Source: G963691835 sp963691835
GTDB lineage: Bacteria; Pseudomonadota; Alphaproteobacteria; Thalassobaculales; Thalassobaculaceae
Direction: 5' to 3'
Assembly (NCBI GenBank): GCA_963691835.1
Contig: OY829383.1
Coordinates: 806,001 to 870,000 of the forward strand
DNA: 64,000 nucleotides
Shown here piece after piece: positions 9,498 through 18,493 of the stretch. The notes beneath the pieces are model-generated. The model was not told where the DNA came from. It searched no databases and saw only the letters and a program-made list of their open reading frames with translations. Numbering within the stretch: position 1 is the first letter of the stretch; each line of letters opens with the position of its first letter. The position numbers and the translations under genes were made by a program.

Positions 9498-10205
9498 ATG
9501 TCGTCTGATCGGACTAAAGTCTCAAAAATAGATGCTGCAATCATATTGTTCAAACAGGAAAAATGCGGCGTTGAGAAATTTAGAACCCTAGGCAATATTA
9601 TTTTTGAGATAGATAAGGAAATATTGAAATTATCAAAAATATATAACACATACATTGATTATCGAAAAACGCTTGATGCAAAGGTAGAATATTGCGCCGA
9701 TCACAAATCAAGAATAAGTGGACTATACATTTTTCTTTCACCAACTTTTAATTATCCCGCAACATTTTTCCAAAATTTAACTGCTCTTTGCAAAAATTAC
9801 TCAGTAGAGTATGTTTTTAATGTCGCAAAGTTAGGCCCCGTACGGATGGGGAAAACGTTGGGTTTGGAGTTTTTTGGCATTAAGACACAAGCGCGGTCAG
9901 AGGCTGAAAAACATTATATGGATCAGATTATCCCTTTATTGGAGAATTTTATTCCGAAGCATAAGCTTTACATTGAAATCGAAGCCTCTGATACAGCCAC
10001 TGAACTACAATTCATTATCGAAAAAATTACCGAGACAAACAATAAATTAAATTCCCTCAATGCAATGTATGAAAAGTACAATGAAACACAAAGAAAAGTC
10101 GCATTGAGCATGATGCCCGACGAAATTGCGGAGCTTGCCCCACATGAAGTCCGTGTGCGGCAGAAGCTGCTTCAGCCTAGGGAGGAAACGCAGGAGTGTG
10201 ATTAA
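9498..10205 (+). CDS. Hypothetical soluble helical protein, unrecognised
   Basis: This 235-residue protein has no signal peptide or membrane segment. It is rich in Lys, Glu, Asn and Ile and predicted to be largely helical, with a coiled-coil-like segment near residues 170-205 (EIEASDTATELQFIIEKITE). I do not recognise a family. The ATG at 9498 has GGGAGA about 11 bases upstream. The gene is much AT-richer than its surroundings, which suggests transfer from another source. An IS481 remnant starts immediately after the stop, so the last residues (from about PREETQECD) may be supplied by IS sequence and the native C-terminus may be lost. Confidence 0.6.
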   Translation: MSSDRTKVSKIDAAIILFKQEKCGVEKFRTLGNIIFEIDKEILKLSKIYNTYIDYRKTLDAKVEYCADHKSRISGLYIFLSPTFNYPATFFQNLTALCKNYSVEYVFNVAKLGPVRMGKTLGLEFFGIKTQARSEAEKHYMDQIIPLLENFIPKHKLYIEIEASDTATELQFIIEKITETNNKLNSLNAMYEKYNETQRKVALSMMPDEIAELAPHEVRVRQKLLQPREETQECD

Positions 10206-10613
10206 GCATGCTCGCTTGGTCTAATCTCATGCAGCCTGAGTTGCTTGTAGGCGTCATGGACAGGGTAGGATGTATAGCAGGCTTCATTGTCGGTCATGAC
10301 GCATTCTCTTGGCGTACTGGGCGACCGCCGCATTGAAGTTCCGAATTGCATTGCCCGCATTGACCACGTTGATATAGGTGAGGGCGAGAGGAGAGGCGTC
10401 GTTGGTAAAAACATAGACGTACTCCCAGCTGGTCCCGCCCGCTTTGCTAAGGTGCTGGTTTGATCGGCGGATTTGATCGACAATAATCCAGTGACCGTTT
10501 TCACAATGATTCCGAGTTGCTCGCCCAGCGCTTTTCGACTAACCCCACCCCGCACCAGCGATACCAGCTGTCCTCCATAATGCGGCGTCAAGCGGACATT
10601 CTTGTGAATGCTC
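10206..10613 (-). pseudogene. IS481-family transposase remnant, deleted and frameshifted
   Basis: On the minus strand the N-terminus reads SIHKNVRLTPHYGGQLVSLV, then LGEQLGIIVKTVTG, the typical IS481 helix-turn-helix start. A second frame follows with WEYVYVFTNDASPLALTYIN, and the last portion gives VMTDNEACYTSYPVHDAYKQL, equivalent to the family MTDNGSCY motif. The frame changes, missing middle and missing C-terminus show that it is dead. It abuts an IS5-type remnant on its right. Confidence 0.65.
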
Positions 10614-10699
10614 TTTCGGCCCCTCCGGACGCGGTTGAAAGATGGTAACTCCAGGCTCTCGCCCCTGGATCGAATGAAACACCTGCTGAACGCTCGTAT

Positions 10700-11129
10700 G
10701 TGGAGGATTTTTCGATCACTCCAGCATCTCGACAGCACCCACCCTGGTGAAGCTTTCCCGGAACAGCCAGATGGTCTTGGCATCCGGCGCCGCGTCGCTG
10801 GACCCAAGCCCAAGAAAGCGTATGAACGTCAGCCGGTCGCGGATCTAGAATTCGGCTTGATCACCCGACATCCCATAGAGCGCTTGAAGAATAGAAATCT
10901 TGAACAGTGAGGCTCCGAACGCCATTGGTCCGAGTGAGCGTGCCGAACATCGGGTCGTAGGGCCGGCCCCCCCCCCCTTTGGCTCCGTCGAACCGCTCAA
11001 GCGCCTTCAGCAACCGATACCGGAATGGCTCGAAATCCTCCACCGATGCCAACTTCTCCAACGGATCTGCCACTTCGCTCAGCTACTTGCAATGATTCTC
11101 ATGAGCGAAAACCCAAGCTGACCCGGCAT
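10700..11129 (-). pseudogene. IS5-family transposase N-terminal remnant
   Basis: Starting at an ATG at 11127-11129 (MPGQLGF), the minus strand gives DPLEKLASVEDFEPFRYRLL, then a GGRPYDPMF region. A frameshift falls at an 11-base C run (10967-10977, a G run in the gene). The sequence continues ILQALYGMSGDQAEF, a stop, IRDRLTFIRFLGLG and DAKTIWLFRE. These are the conserved N-terminal blocks of IS5-group transposases. The catalytic second half is absent, replaced by the IS481 remnant. Confidence 0.7.
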
Positions 11130-11221
11130 CGCATTTCCTCCGTCGTTCAATGACAATGAATCGCGTCACCACGATAAAAGGGGAGAGGTTTTTCGAGGTG
11201 TCCCGATACTCAACGAGGCCG

Positions 11222-11241
11222 GCCCCTAGGAAGCTAGGGGC
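11222..11241. repeat. Perfect 8-base hairpin
   Basis: GCCCCTAG and CTAGGGGC flank a GAAG loop. It lies just outside the IS5 remnant and may belong to its terminal region. There is no T run, so a terminator role is unlikely. Confidence 0.4.
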
Positions 11242-11732
11242 GTCTCAGTCGCTGCCCGCGATCTCAACAAACTCAGAGAACCAATTGATGCCTGAGATCA
11301 TCGGCCCATCCAGTTTCGGGAAGTACACAATCGCCCTAGAACCAATTGGTGCTCCCGCGGAAACTTCGGTAGAACGAGCTGTCTATTCTTTAGCAAGCGC
11401 CCGTGTTCTTTCAGACTTACCAACATGGCGATCAAGTACTGGATCAACGGAATCGGCAATAAGAGTATATGAAGTTAATTATATCATTTTAAGCTGTGTT
11501 TTTGTAATTTTTACTTTTTTTAGTAGCGTATATGTTGATTTTTTCTATCTACCGCAACATAAATAGAGAATTTTACGAAAATTTTCTAAAATAATATTTA
11601 AATGGTGATAATGTATAGATTACGCGCTGAGTAGAGGTGATTTGTTCGCCGTTCCAATACTAAAGACCTACGGATACTCATAAACAAGCACGTCACTTCG
11701 TCCAGTCATCATGAGTCAGGAGGTCGAAGAAG
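11242..11732. other. Gap without a supported gene
   Basis: A 138-codon plus-strand frame (11150-11566) runs through here from within the IS boundary, but its residue pattern is not convincing and it overlaps IS sequence. The second half is AT-rich and precedes the ribosome site of the PilZ gene. Confidence 0.35.
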
Positions 11733-12078
11733 ATGGTCCAGTCCCACCATAAACATACAAAACAACAACGAGCGGATGAACGGTTTCTGGGGGAAGGTGT
11801 TTATGTGCTCATTAACGGTGCGCGATTTGTCTCTGGGAGGCATTAATTTTGCTTTTCCACCGCCCCAACTAAAAATGGGTGAAAGAATAACATGCAAGTT
11901 GGTCCTTCCGATGGCTATTGGGGAGCGCGTCATCGATCTTTTTGGGGTGTTAGTTCGTGTTACAGAAATAGACGCTGCAATTCATCTTGAATTACATAAT
12001 CAGAATGCGCTGATGAGTATACGTCACTATGTAATGAAACAAAAAAAGAAAACGGGTATGTGTAATTCAATTCACTGA
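11733..12078 (+). pseudogene. PilZ-domain protein gene split by a frameshift
   Basis: PilZ domains bind cyclic di-GMP through an RxxxR motif and a (D/N)xSxxG motif. From the ATG at 11733, which has a perfect AGGAGG nine bases upstream, the frame reads MVQSHHKHTKQQRADERFLG and VYVLINGA, giving RADER as RxxxR. It then goes out of frame and stops. One frame over, from about 11818, the sequence continues RDLSLGGINFAF...LFGVLVRVTE, giving DLSLGG as the second motif, and ends at 12078. Joining them needs a one-base shift near 11815-11822 and gives a protein of about 115 residues. It lies 37 bases upstream of the Amt-chemoreceptor gene and would be co-transcribed. Either the mutation is real or this is a sequencing error. 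Confidence 0.7.
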
Positions 12079-12114
12079 TCACACCGTATCTACTTTCAAG
12101 GAGGTAAATAAATC

Positions 12115-14550
12115 ATGGTCAGAATTGTTTTGGCAACGGTCATCTTGATGATACTTCCGATATCTGCTGAAGCAGATACAAGAAACGTGGTCCAAATACA
12201 GACTAACTTGGACCATGTATGGACAATGGTTGCTGCGGCTCTCGTGTTTTTCATGCAGGGCGGCTTTCTTTTGGTCGAAGCTGGCCTGGTCCGGTCAAAG
12301 AACTCGATCAACGTCGCCCAAAAGAATATCGCTGACATGGTCCTCGCAATCGCAATCTATGGCGCTTTCGGCTACATGTTCATGTTTGGCACAAGCTGGA
12401 ATGGCTGGTTTGGCCTGGAAGCAGAGCTGTTCGTGTTCGATCAGGTCGAGGACTGGACCTTCACCTTCTTTGTTTTCCAAGTAGTTTTTTGTGGAACTGC
12501 CGCAACGATCATGTCTGGAGCGGTCGCGGAGCGGATGAAGTTTGCTGGCTACCTAGGTATCACGGTGGTCACTGCGGCGATCATCTATCCAATTTACGGA
12601 CATTGGGCTTGGGGAAACCTGCTTCATGGAGACAACACAGCGTTCCTAGCAAACATGGGTTTTATCGATTTCGCGGGGTCGACCGTAGTTCACTCGATCG
12701 GGGCCTGGATAGGCCTTGCCGGATGCATCGTTCTTGGTCCCCGCATTGGTCGCTTCGACGCTAAAGGGCGGCCTACCCCCATCCATGGACACAGCCCTGT
12801 TCTGGCGACTCTTGGGGCTCTTATACTGTGGATTGGTTGGATCGGGTTCAACGGCGGCTCGACTACGGCCGGCACTCCGGCCATGGCACACATCATTTCA
12901 AACACCGTCATTGCAGGCGCGATGGGCGGAGTGGCTTGCATGCTTGTGGCCCGTTTTCTCGATGGCGTCTTTCAGCCAGACCGTTCGATCAATGGCGTGT
13001 TGGGCGGTCTCGTTGCGATCACGGCTGGGTGTGACGTCCTTTCGACGCAAGCCGCTGTTTTTCTGGGCCTGACCGGCGGCATCGTCCAATTACTGACAAG
13101 CCGGTTCCTCACGAACGTGGCAAAGGTGGACGATGCTGTAAGCGCCATCGCGGTCCATGGTTTCGCGGGAGCCTGGGGTACGATCATGTTGGCGGTCCTG
13201 ATGCCGTCCGATCTGTTGGCGACGGATACACGCCTGGGTCAAATCGGGGTGCAGACATTCGGCGTGGTGATCGGCTTTATTTGGGCCTTTGGCCTCGCCT
13301 ATCTCACTTTTTGGCTAATGGATAAGACGATGGGTGGCGGGTTGCGGGTCTCACGCGAGGACGAGCTTGTCGGCCTGAACGAGGCGGAGCATGGCACCAC
13401 GTTGGGCACCGGCGTTCTGCTCAACCACATGCTTGAGCTGTCGAGTGGTGACGCGGACCTGTCCATGCGCCTTGAAGAGGGGGGCTCGGATGAAGCCGGT
13501 GAGTTGGGTTTCGCTTTCAACCGGATCATTGAGAACGTCGACGGTCTCGTCATCGGAATCAATGAGAACACCGAGGAGCTTAGACAGGCAGCAGAGAGCA
13601 TGTTGAAGGTTGCAGGGAAGGTCCGCTCGCAGGTGAACGAGACCTTGGACATTGCGAGCACCTCTCAGGAGGAATCATCAGAGGTGGCGCGCGGCATCAG
13701 TGCTATCGATCGAACCCTGTCGGAGCTACTTGAACAGGCCTCCAGTATCTCCCAAAGCTCCGCTAACCTGCGTAATTCGATCGACAACGCATCGAAAGGA
13801 GCTGACACCGTTCGGGAGGCGATTACCTCCATCGAAACCACCGCATCGGAGACAAAAGACGTCGTGAATCAGGCCCACATGCGGGCGGATGACGCTTCTT
13901 CCAGCGTTGAACGGTTGTCGGATGCGGTATCCGAGATCGTAAAAGTACTCTCTTTCATCCAGGAGATCGCAGCGCAGACAAACCTTCTGGCGCTCAACGC
14001 AACGATTGAGGCGGCGCGCGCCGGTTCGTACGGAAGAGGCTTTGCTGTTGTCGCATCTGAAGTTCAGAACCTGGCTCATCAGACGTCTAGCGCGGTGGAT
14101 GAGATTAACAGTACTATCGCGCGCGTTCAGCAGGAGGCACAAAGCTCCGTTGATGTAATCGGGGAAATTGCGCTGATCACATCTAAGATGGGAGATGCGG
14201 TGGGCACCATCACCGAGCTGATCGAACACCAATCCACTGCCACGGCCGACATCGCCGACCGTATGTCCTCCGCCAAAACAGAGACGGAGCAGGTTACCTC
14301 CCGGATCCAAGATGTAGCCCATTCGATCGAGATGGTGACCGAGAAAGGAACTGTCGCTGCAGCCGCCGCCGAGACGGCCGCTTCCAGTATGGATCGCGTT
14401 CGAAGCTCCGCAATGGAAGGACGGGCTGCAGCCGAAGAAGCGTCTACCATGTCCACGTCAGTGCAAACTGTTGTTACACGTCTGACAAGTCTGGTCTCCA
14501 GCCTGGGCGGCTCGACGAAAACAGCCGGGCCATCCCCCTTTCAGGCATGA
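12115..14550 (+). CDS. Ammonium transporter-chemoreceptor fusion (Amt-HAMP-MCP)
   Basis: This 811-residue membrane protein has a signal peptide-like start followed by an Amt/MEP/Rh module (about residues 25-410). The AmtB hallmarks are present: F125 and F244 (gate), D185 in IDFAGSTVVH, and the twin histidines H193 and H348. The pore therefore looks intact. A HAMP-like linker (about 430-480) leads to an MCP signalling hairpin with tip AQTNLLALNATIEAARAGSY near 620-640. Amt domains fused to output modules act as ammonium sensors in other bacteria. Here the output would be CheA and flagellar behaviour (inference). AAGGAGG lies 10 bases before the ATG. A frameshifted PilZ gene precedes it. A separate amtB-glnK pair is not in this window. 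Confidence 0.93.
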   Translation: MVRIVLATVILMILPISAEADTRNVVQIQTNLDHVWTMVAAALVFFMQGGFLLVEAGLVRSKNSINVAQKNIADMVLAIAIYGAFGYMFMFGTSWNGWFGLEAELFVFDQVEDWTFTFFVFQVVFCGTAATIMSGAVAERMKFAGYLGITVVTAAIIYPIYGHWAWGNLLHGDNTAFLANMGFIDFAGSTVVHSIGAWIGLAGCIVLGPRIGRFDAKGRPTPIHGHSPVLATLGALILWIGWIGFNGGSTTAGTPAMAHIISNTVIAGAMGGVACMLVARFLDGVFQPDRSINGVLGGLVAITAGCDVLSTQAAVFLGLTGGIVQLLTSRFLTNVAKVDDAVSAIAVHGFAGAWGTIMLAVLMPSDLLATDTRLGQIGVQTFGVVIGFIWAFGLAYLTFWLMDKTMGGGLRVSREDELVGLNEAEHGTTLGTGVLLNHMLELSSGDADLSMRLEEGGSDEAGELGFAFNRIIENVDGLVIGINENTEELRQAAESMLKVAGKVRSQVNETLDIASTSQEESSEVARGISAIDRTLSELLEQASSISQSSANLRNSIDNASKGADTVREAITSIETTASETKDVVNQAHMRADDASSSVERLSDAVSEIVKVLSFIQEIAAQTNLLALNATIEAARAGSYGRGFAVVASEVQNLAHQTSSAVDEINSTIARVQQEAQSSVDVIGEIALITSKMGDAVGTITELIEHQSTATADIADRMSSAKTETEQVTSRIQDVAHSIEMVTEKGTVAAAAAETAASSMDRVRSSAMEGRAAAEEASTMSTSVQTVVTRLTSLVSSLGGSTKTAGPSPFQA

Positions 14551-14554
14551 GGTC

Positions 14555-15180
14555 CGGTAAGGCGACGACTGGGAAGATGATCGTTCTGGTCGCCGCCTTG
14601 CTGAGCATCATGTCGACCGCCTTTTCACCGATGATCACGACAGCTGCGTTGTGGTTGGCGGAAGTAATGGAGGGCGGGACTGACACGTCGACGACGCGGA
14701 GGCCCTTAATCCCGTATACCCGAAGCTCATCGCCACCACGGCTGCCGGATCGGACGTAGGTGCCATGTTGAAAGTTCCCGTCACACGGTAGGTGGTGTTT
14801 CCCGAGCGCCGCACAGCATCCGAGAGCTCGTTATCGGATTGGAGGTCCGCAACTGGATAAACCTCACGGTCGCTGCAACCGGCTATCGGGCTTGAGTACA
14901 TCCGGAGGCGGGCTAGCTTCATGGCTTTGATGGTCAGGCGTCGGTCGTTTTACTTACCGAGATAGTTCGGCCGAGTCATTGGCGCGTTGAAAGGGCCTGA
15001 CGTTCCTGTGCGCACTTACCCTCGGCTTTCCGGACAATGCTGCGAAGCGGCAACGGTGTAGCCGAGATGATAGCCGAACACCCCGTATTAGCCGTTCTCG
15101 AAGCTCCCCTTCGTGGAGATGAACTGAAAATCGTTCGACTCGGCGACTGCATTGGAGTGCCAGAACCCATAGATCATGTA
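14555..15180 (-). pseudogene. GMC oxidoreductase (choline dehydrogenase-like) remnant
   Basis: Minus-strand frames carry, in order, fragments typical of the C-terminal half of glucose-methanol-choline flavoenzymes: VAASQHCPESRG (family form QLRPESRG), FNAPMTRPNYLG, DLQSDNELSDAVRRSGNTTY and YGIKGLRVVDVSVPPSITSA, then NHNAAVVIIGEKAVDMM. They lie in at least two frames with stops between them, and the FAD-binding N-terminus is absent, so the gene is dead. Similarity becomes too weak to follow beyond about 15180. It ends next to the Amt-MCP stop codon. Confidence 0.6.
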
Positions 15181-15800
15181 ATCAACCCGCATTTGTTCAT
15201 ACTTCCTAATCCTCGTTGATTCGCGACGCCTGATTGATAGCTTGCAGCTCCATCAGCTGCCGGGTGCAATGACGGCTGACGTGGGTACCCTCGCACAGCA
15301 GGTGTCAAATCATCTGGCACGATCCGTAGAACGAATATCTGAGGGAAAGGTCGTGGATCCGCCATATCAGTGCCAAGTTCTCCCGGCACTCACCCTTCGG
15401 CTGGTAATTGTCGCATCTCCTCAAGGCATGTACCATTTGGTGCATAATAACATATCCGATTGCGGGAAGAGAGGCCCAAAAATCCCGGCCTTCTAGGCCT
15501 CTGGATCTCTCGCCGTCGCAACGTCACAATTCCAAAAATTTTGCCAAAACAGCCAGCTGTGGCAGTTGCTGAGAAGACCAGAGCACTTAGTCATGCGGTA
15601 CTATATTATTTTCTACTCCAACGCGATCGATTGGTCGAAGGCCTGATGATAATTCACAAAAGTCGAGGTCCCCCTCGGGAAATTGTTCTCAAATATCCGC
15701 TTCACCTTCACCAAGCGACCTGCCGAACGAGCGGGTGCTTGCTTTTTACAACATACGCGGAAATGTCCGTCGTCAGATGAATTGGGACACGGTCGCTGAT
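15181..15800. other. Non-coding or highly decayed stretch
   Basis: No convincing gene. The first part may be a further decayed section of the GMC gene, but no motif can be followed. Short frames at 15242-15496 and 15460-15780 have no recognisable content. Confidence 0.3.
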
Positions 15801-17090
15801 TCCGTAACGGAGCCTCTAGCTCCTATTTTTTGGTTCTAAGCCGTTTGGCGCAGGTGCGCCAAACGTCATTTTTTTTTAAGGTGTCTTCCTTGATGCGTCT
15901 CCGTCTGTCGATGATGGTCTCATCGTGCCCGAAGTAGACATCTGCTGGCGTGATGTTGCCGAGGCTCTCGTGATATCGGTGATGGTTGTGGTCGTCGATG
16001 AAGACCACGATCTGGCGTTCCAGGTCACCCGGCGGGAAGTAGTTCTCCAGCAAAACCCGGATCTTCAAGGTTTGATGCCAATGCGTGATCTTGCTCTATG
16101 CCTGGGGATGGTTCGATGCTCCCCGGACATGGCACATAGCCCGCTCGTCCAGTCAATCGGCGAGATTGCCGGCGATGTAAGACGACCCGTTGTCACTTCG
16201 CAGGCGGAGTTTGTGGATGACTTCGGCTTTGTCACAGCCCTAGGCTTCCAGCGCTAGAGTCCGCGTGTCGGTGACATCACTTGCCCGCATGGTGGCCTTG
16301 TCTGTGAACTCGTCAGCAGCTTGATGACCACGAAGGCTGGGCTGGTGACCAGGTAATGCGCCTTCAGCAAGCGGTAGACCGACGCCTCGGAGATAAAGTA
16401 ATCGCGTGTGTCGGTGAACCGCACCGCCAATTCCCGGGGTGACCACACCGGGTATTTCAGGGCCAGATCGACGATCTGGAGGCGCACCTCATCAGTAATA
16501 CGTCTCCATAACCGCACAGGACCATTGGCACGGTCCAGCAGGCCCTCGAAGCCAAAGGCAACGAACCGGTCGTACCAACAACAGAACATCTTACTCGGGA
16601 TGCCCAGTGTCGCCAGGGTTCAGTGCACCAGAAGATGGGAGTGCTCGACCAATCGGGTGATCTCGAACTTCTTGGATGCCGAATACCCGATATGTCGTCG
16701 TCCCCAGCCCCGATCGTGCATTATTGAGCGGGCGGTTCTCCAGGCTCAGCTCCGAGATTAGCCCCTTCAGGCTTTGCGCTTCACGGCGCTGATCCGTTAC
16801 TTTATTGCTCGTCGCATGGCACTGCGTCTCACCTGCAAGATGCTTCTTACCGGTTTCGAGGAACTCCTACGACCACCTATAGTACAGCCTATCCGAGCCC
16901 CCCCCCTCGCGCCGACACAACGCGGCGATACGTTCCTCGCCGCGCAGACCTTCCAGATCGATCCGGATGTCCCCTTTGGTCACTATCATGAGCCAAAAAT
17001 CTCCCTCCCTTACCCTAAGCTCACAATCCGACGATGCGTGCGCCAAGTATAATGACGGATTTGCCGACTGCAACAGTCGTGTAACGTGGG
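15800..17090 (-). mobile_element. Decayed IS3-family element
   Basis: OrfA (right) and OrfB (left) remnants are in the expected order on the minus strand and together cover about 1.3 kb, close to the full length of an IS3 element. OrfA shows IDLEGLRGEERIAALCRREG, then LYYRWS and LAGETQ. OrfB shows WYDRFVAFGFEGLLDRANGP, SPRELAVRFTDTRDYFISEA, SVYRLLKAHYL, SDNGSSYI and a C-terminal YHESLGNITPADVYFG. Several stops and frame changes interrupt both. Terminal repeats could not be fixed with confidence. Confidence 0.7.
15823..16720 (-). pseudogene. IS3-family OrfB transposase, multiply interrupted
   Basis: Two readable blocks (16254-16589 and 15823-16068) are joined by a segment with three or more stops, in which LRSDNGSSYIAGNLAD and HVRGASNHPQA can still be read. 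The order matches a full catalytic core including the D-D-E region. It is non-functional. Confidence 0.65.
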
Positions 17091-17277
17091 AATCAAATAA
17101 ACGCTTTAGGCACTGGTCAATCCAACGTCAACATGCGGAGTAGACGGCCTCACTCCCCCCATCTTTGACACCGCATCCAGAAACTCACGCCTCGTTCATT
17201 ATTGCTCACAACACGCTACCATGAAGGAATATTCCATTCTTGAAATTGCCAAAGGACATCATTACAATCACATCACA

Positions 17278-17613
17278 TCACATTATAGAAAAACGCTTTT
17301 CTACTCCGACTCGGCATAAATACTCGAAAAGTATTCTCTGCTCGCACGCATCAAAACTGTCAAACTCAATGGCAGCGCAACCGTTCGACACCCTGACGAC
17401 CGACGCTTCTGTCTCGACAGGGCAAACCCCAAACGGGAACGGCAACCCAACCACAACGCGCGCTTGTTCGCCCAAGCTGCATGCTCCTCGGGAAATCAAG
17501 CATCCGGACATCGAAATATTTATAACATTGTGTTCTTCTCCATTAAAAAGTAAAGCGATTTCCACCCCAGACACACGACGTTCCTTGCGGTTTCGATTTG
17601 AATTAAATTTCAT
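17278..17613 (-). CDS. PilZ-domain protein (cyclic di-GMP receptor candidate)
   Basis: This 112-residue cytoplasmic protein is a stand-alone PilZ domain. It has RKERR (R9 to R13, RxxxR) and NISMSG (N32, S34, G37), the two motifs that contact cyclic di-GMP, so binding competence is likely. The ATG at 17611-17613 is chosen because GGGAAAG lies just upstream and because the longer in-frame start would overlap the preceding gene by more than 100 bases. It sits 34 bases after the coiled-coil gene on the same strand, probably in one operon. The pairing suggests the two proteins act together. Confidence 0.8.
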   Translation of the reverse strand: MKFNSNRNRKERRVSGVEIALLFNGEEHNVINISMSGCLISRGACSLGEQARVVVGLPFPFGVCPVETEASVVRVSNGCAAIEFDSFDACEQRILFEYLCRVGVEKRFSIM

Positions 17614-17647
17614 ATGCTTTCCCAAAACGATATCACACGTCGGCAAA

Positions 17648-18160
17648 TTATCCTTTTTTGTGTGGAAATAGCGGGATAATCTCCTTAACTGCTTGTTCAG
17701 AATGGACATATTCGGTTTCATCCGCAAATGAATCGCGTAACTCCGAGGCTGTATCCCGAGCCGCAAACCGCGTCAGACTTGTAGCCATTTCGTGTATATC
17801 TTTCACCGCACGCTCAATTGACTTGGTCGCCGCCATCAAGTCTGAAATCTGGCGATCAACTTCATCAATGGTTGACGACACTCCACTAGCGAGATCATCA
17901 ACCTCTCTTGCCACTTTGCGCATTTTGTTTCGTTCATCGCGTTGATTATTTGCTTTCGTGTAGATTGACACCAAGCTATCATCAAGTAAAATCTTAATCA
18001 CTGCACGCGCTTGCTTTAAGGTATTCGTTGAATCCCTTAGTCGCGTGAATGAATCGTCGAGTGAATATGTTCCTCGCCGGCTTAGGCTCAGCATTTCAAT
18101 AGTTTCAATTTCATTAATTGGTTTGTAACCAGCCAGCGGCCCACTTTTTGATCGGTCCAT
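17648..18160 (-). CDS. Small coiled-coil protein, unrecognised
   Basis: This 170-residue soluble protein has no membrane segment. Residues about 85-135 form a strong heptad pattern (REVDDLASGVSSTIDEVDRQ, ISDLMAATKSIERAVKDI) reminiscent of the helical cytoplasmic arms of signalling proteins, but it lacks the MCP tip. The ATG at 18160 has GGAGGTG a few bases upstream; the in-frame start at 18187 has no better site. It is the first gene of a pair with the PilZ protein. No function can be assigned; a c-di-GMP-linked adaptor is conceivable from context only. Confidence 0.7.
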   Translation of the reverse strand: MDRSKSGPLAGYKPINEIETIEMLSLSRRGTYSLDDSFTRLRDSTNTLKQARAVIKILLDDSLVSIYTKANNQRDERNKMRKVAREVDDLASGVSSTIDEVDRQISDLMAATKSIERAVKDIHEMATSLTRFAARDTASELRDSFADETEYVHSEQAVKEIIPLFPHKKG

Positions 18161-18187
18161 CTCACACCTCCACGCAACGCGCCTCAA

Positions 18188-18493
18188 ATTTGCTTAAAAT
18201 TATCTCTAAACAATAAAAGTTAAGTGTAATTTCTTAAATAATCTGAATATTAAGCCTCCATCACCCACTCAACACGTTAGGAATACATAAGGTCTCCCTT
18301 ATGCATAGCACAACCGAGTTGATTTAAGAGATCCGCTTTCTGTTTTTTATGCATAAAATGATGGAAGTGGCTGCGACTTTGCAATGGGCTCCCTATGAAC
18401 TTTTTTTAATACGTTATTAAACTAGATAGTTCATTTTTTCTCATTGTGTAATACGTTTATGTCACTACCCCTGCCGAGTAAGGGAAGGCCACG
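18188..18493. promoter_or_regulatory. Divergent AT-rich intergenic region
   Basis: About 300 bases between the leftward coiled-coil/PilZ pair and the rightward OmpR-type regulator gene, very AT-rich, so promoters for both directions should lie here. I cannot name specific boxes with confidence. AGGGAAGG lies just upstream of the start at 18494. Confidence 0.35.

Noticed and set aside
10967..10977. Run of 11 Cs as a possible phase-variation tract
   Set aside because: It lies inside an IS5 transposase already truncated and with another stop, so slippage cannot restore a gene; it may also be a sequencing artefact.
11150..11566. 138-codon frame as a candidate membrane protein
   Set aside because: Its first third overlaps the end of the IS5 remnant, it has no ribosome site, and its hydrophobic C-terminus comes from AT-rich intergenic DNA.
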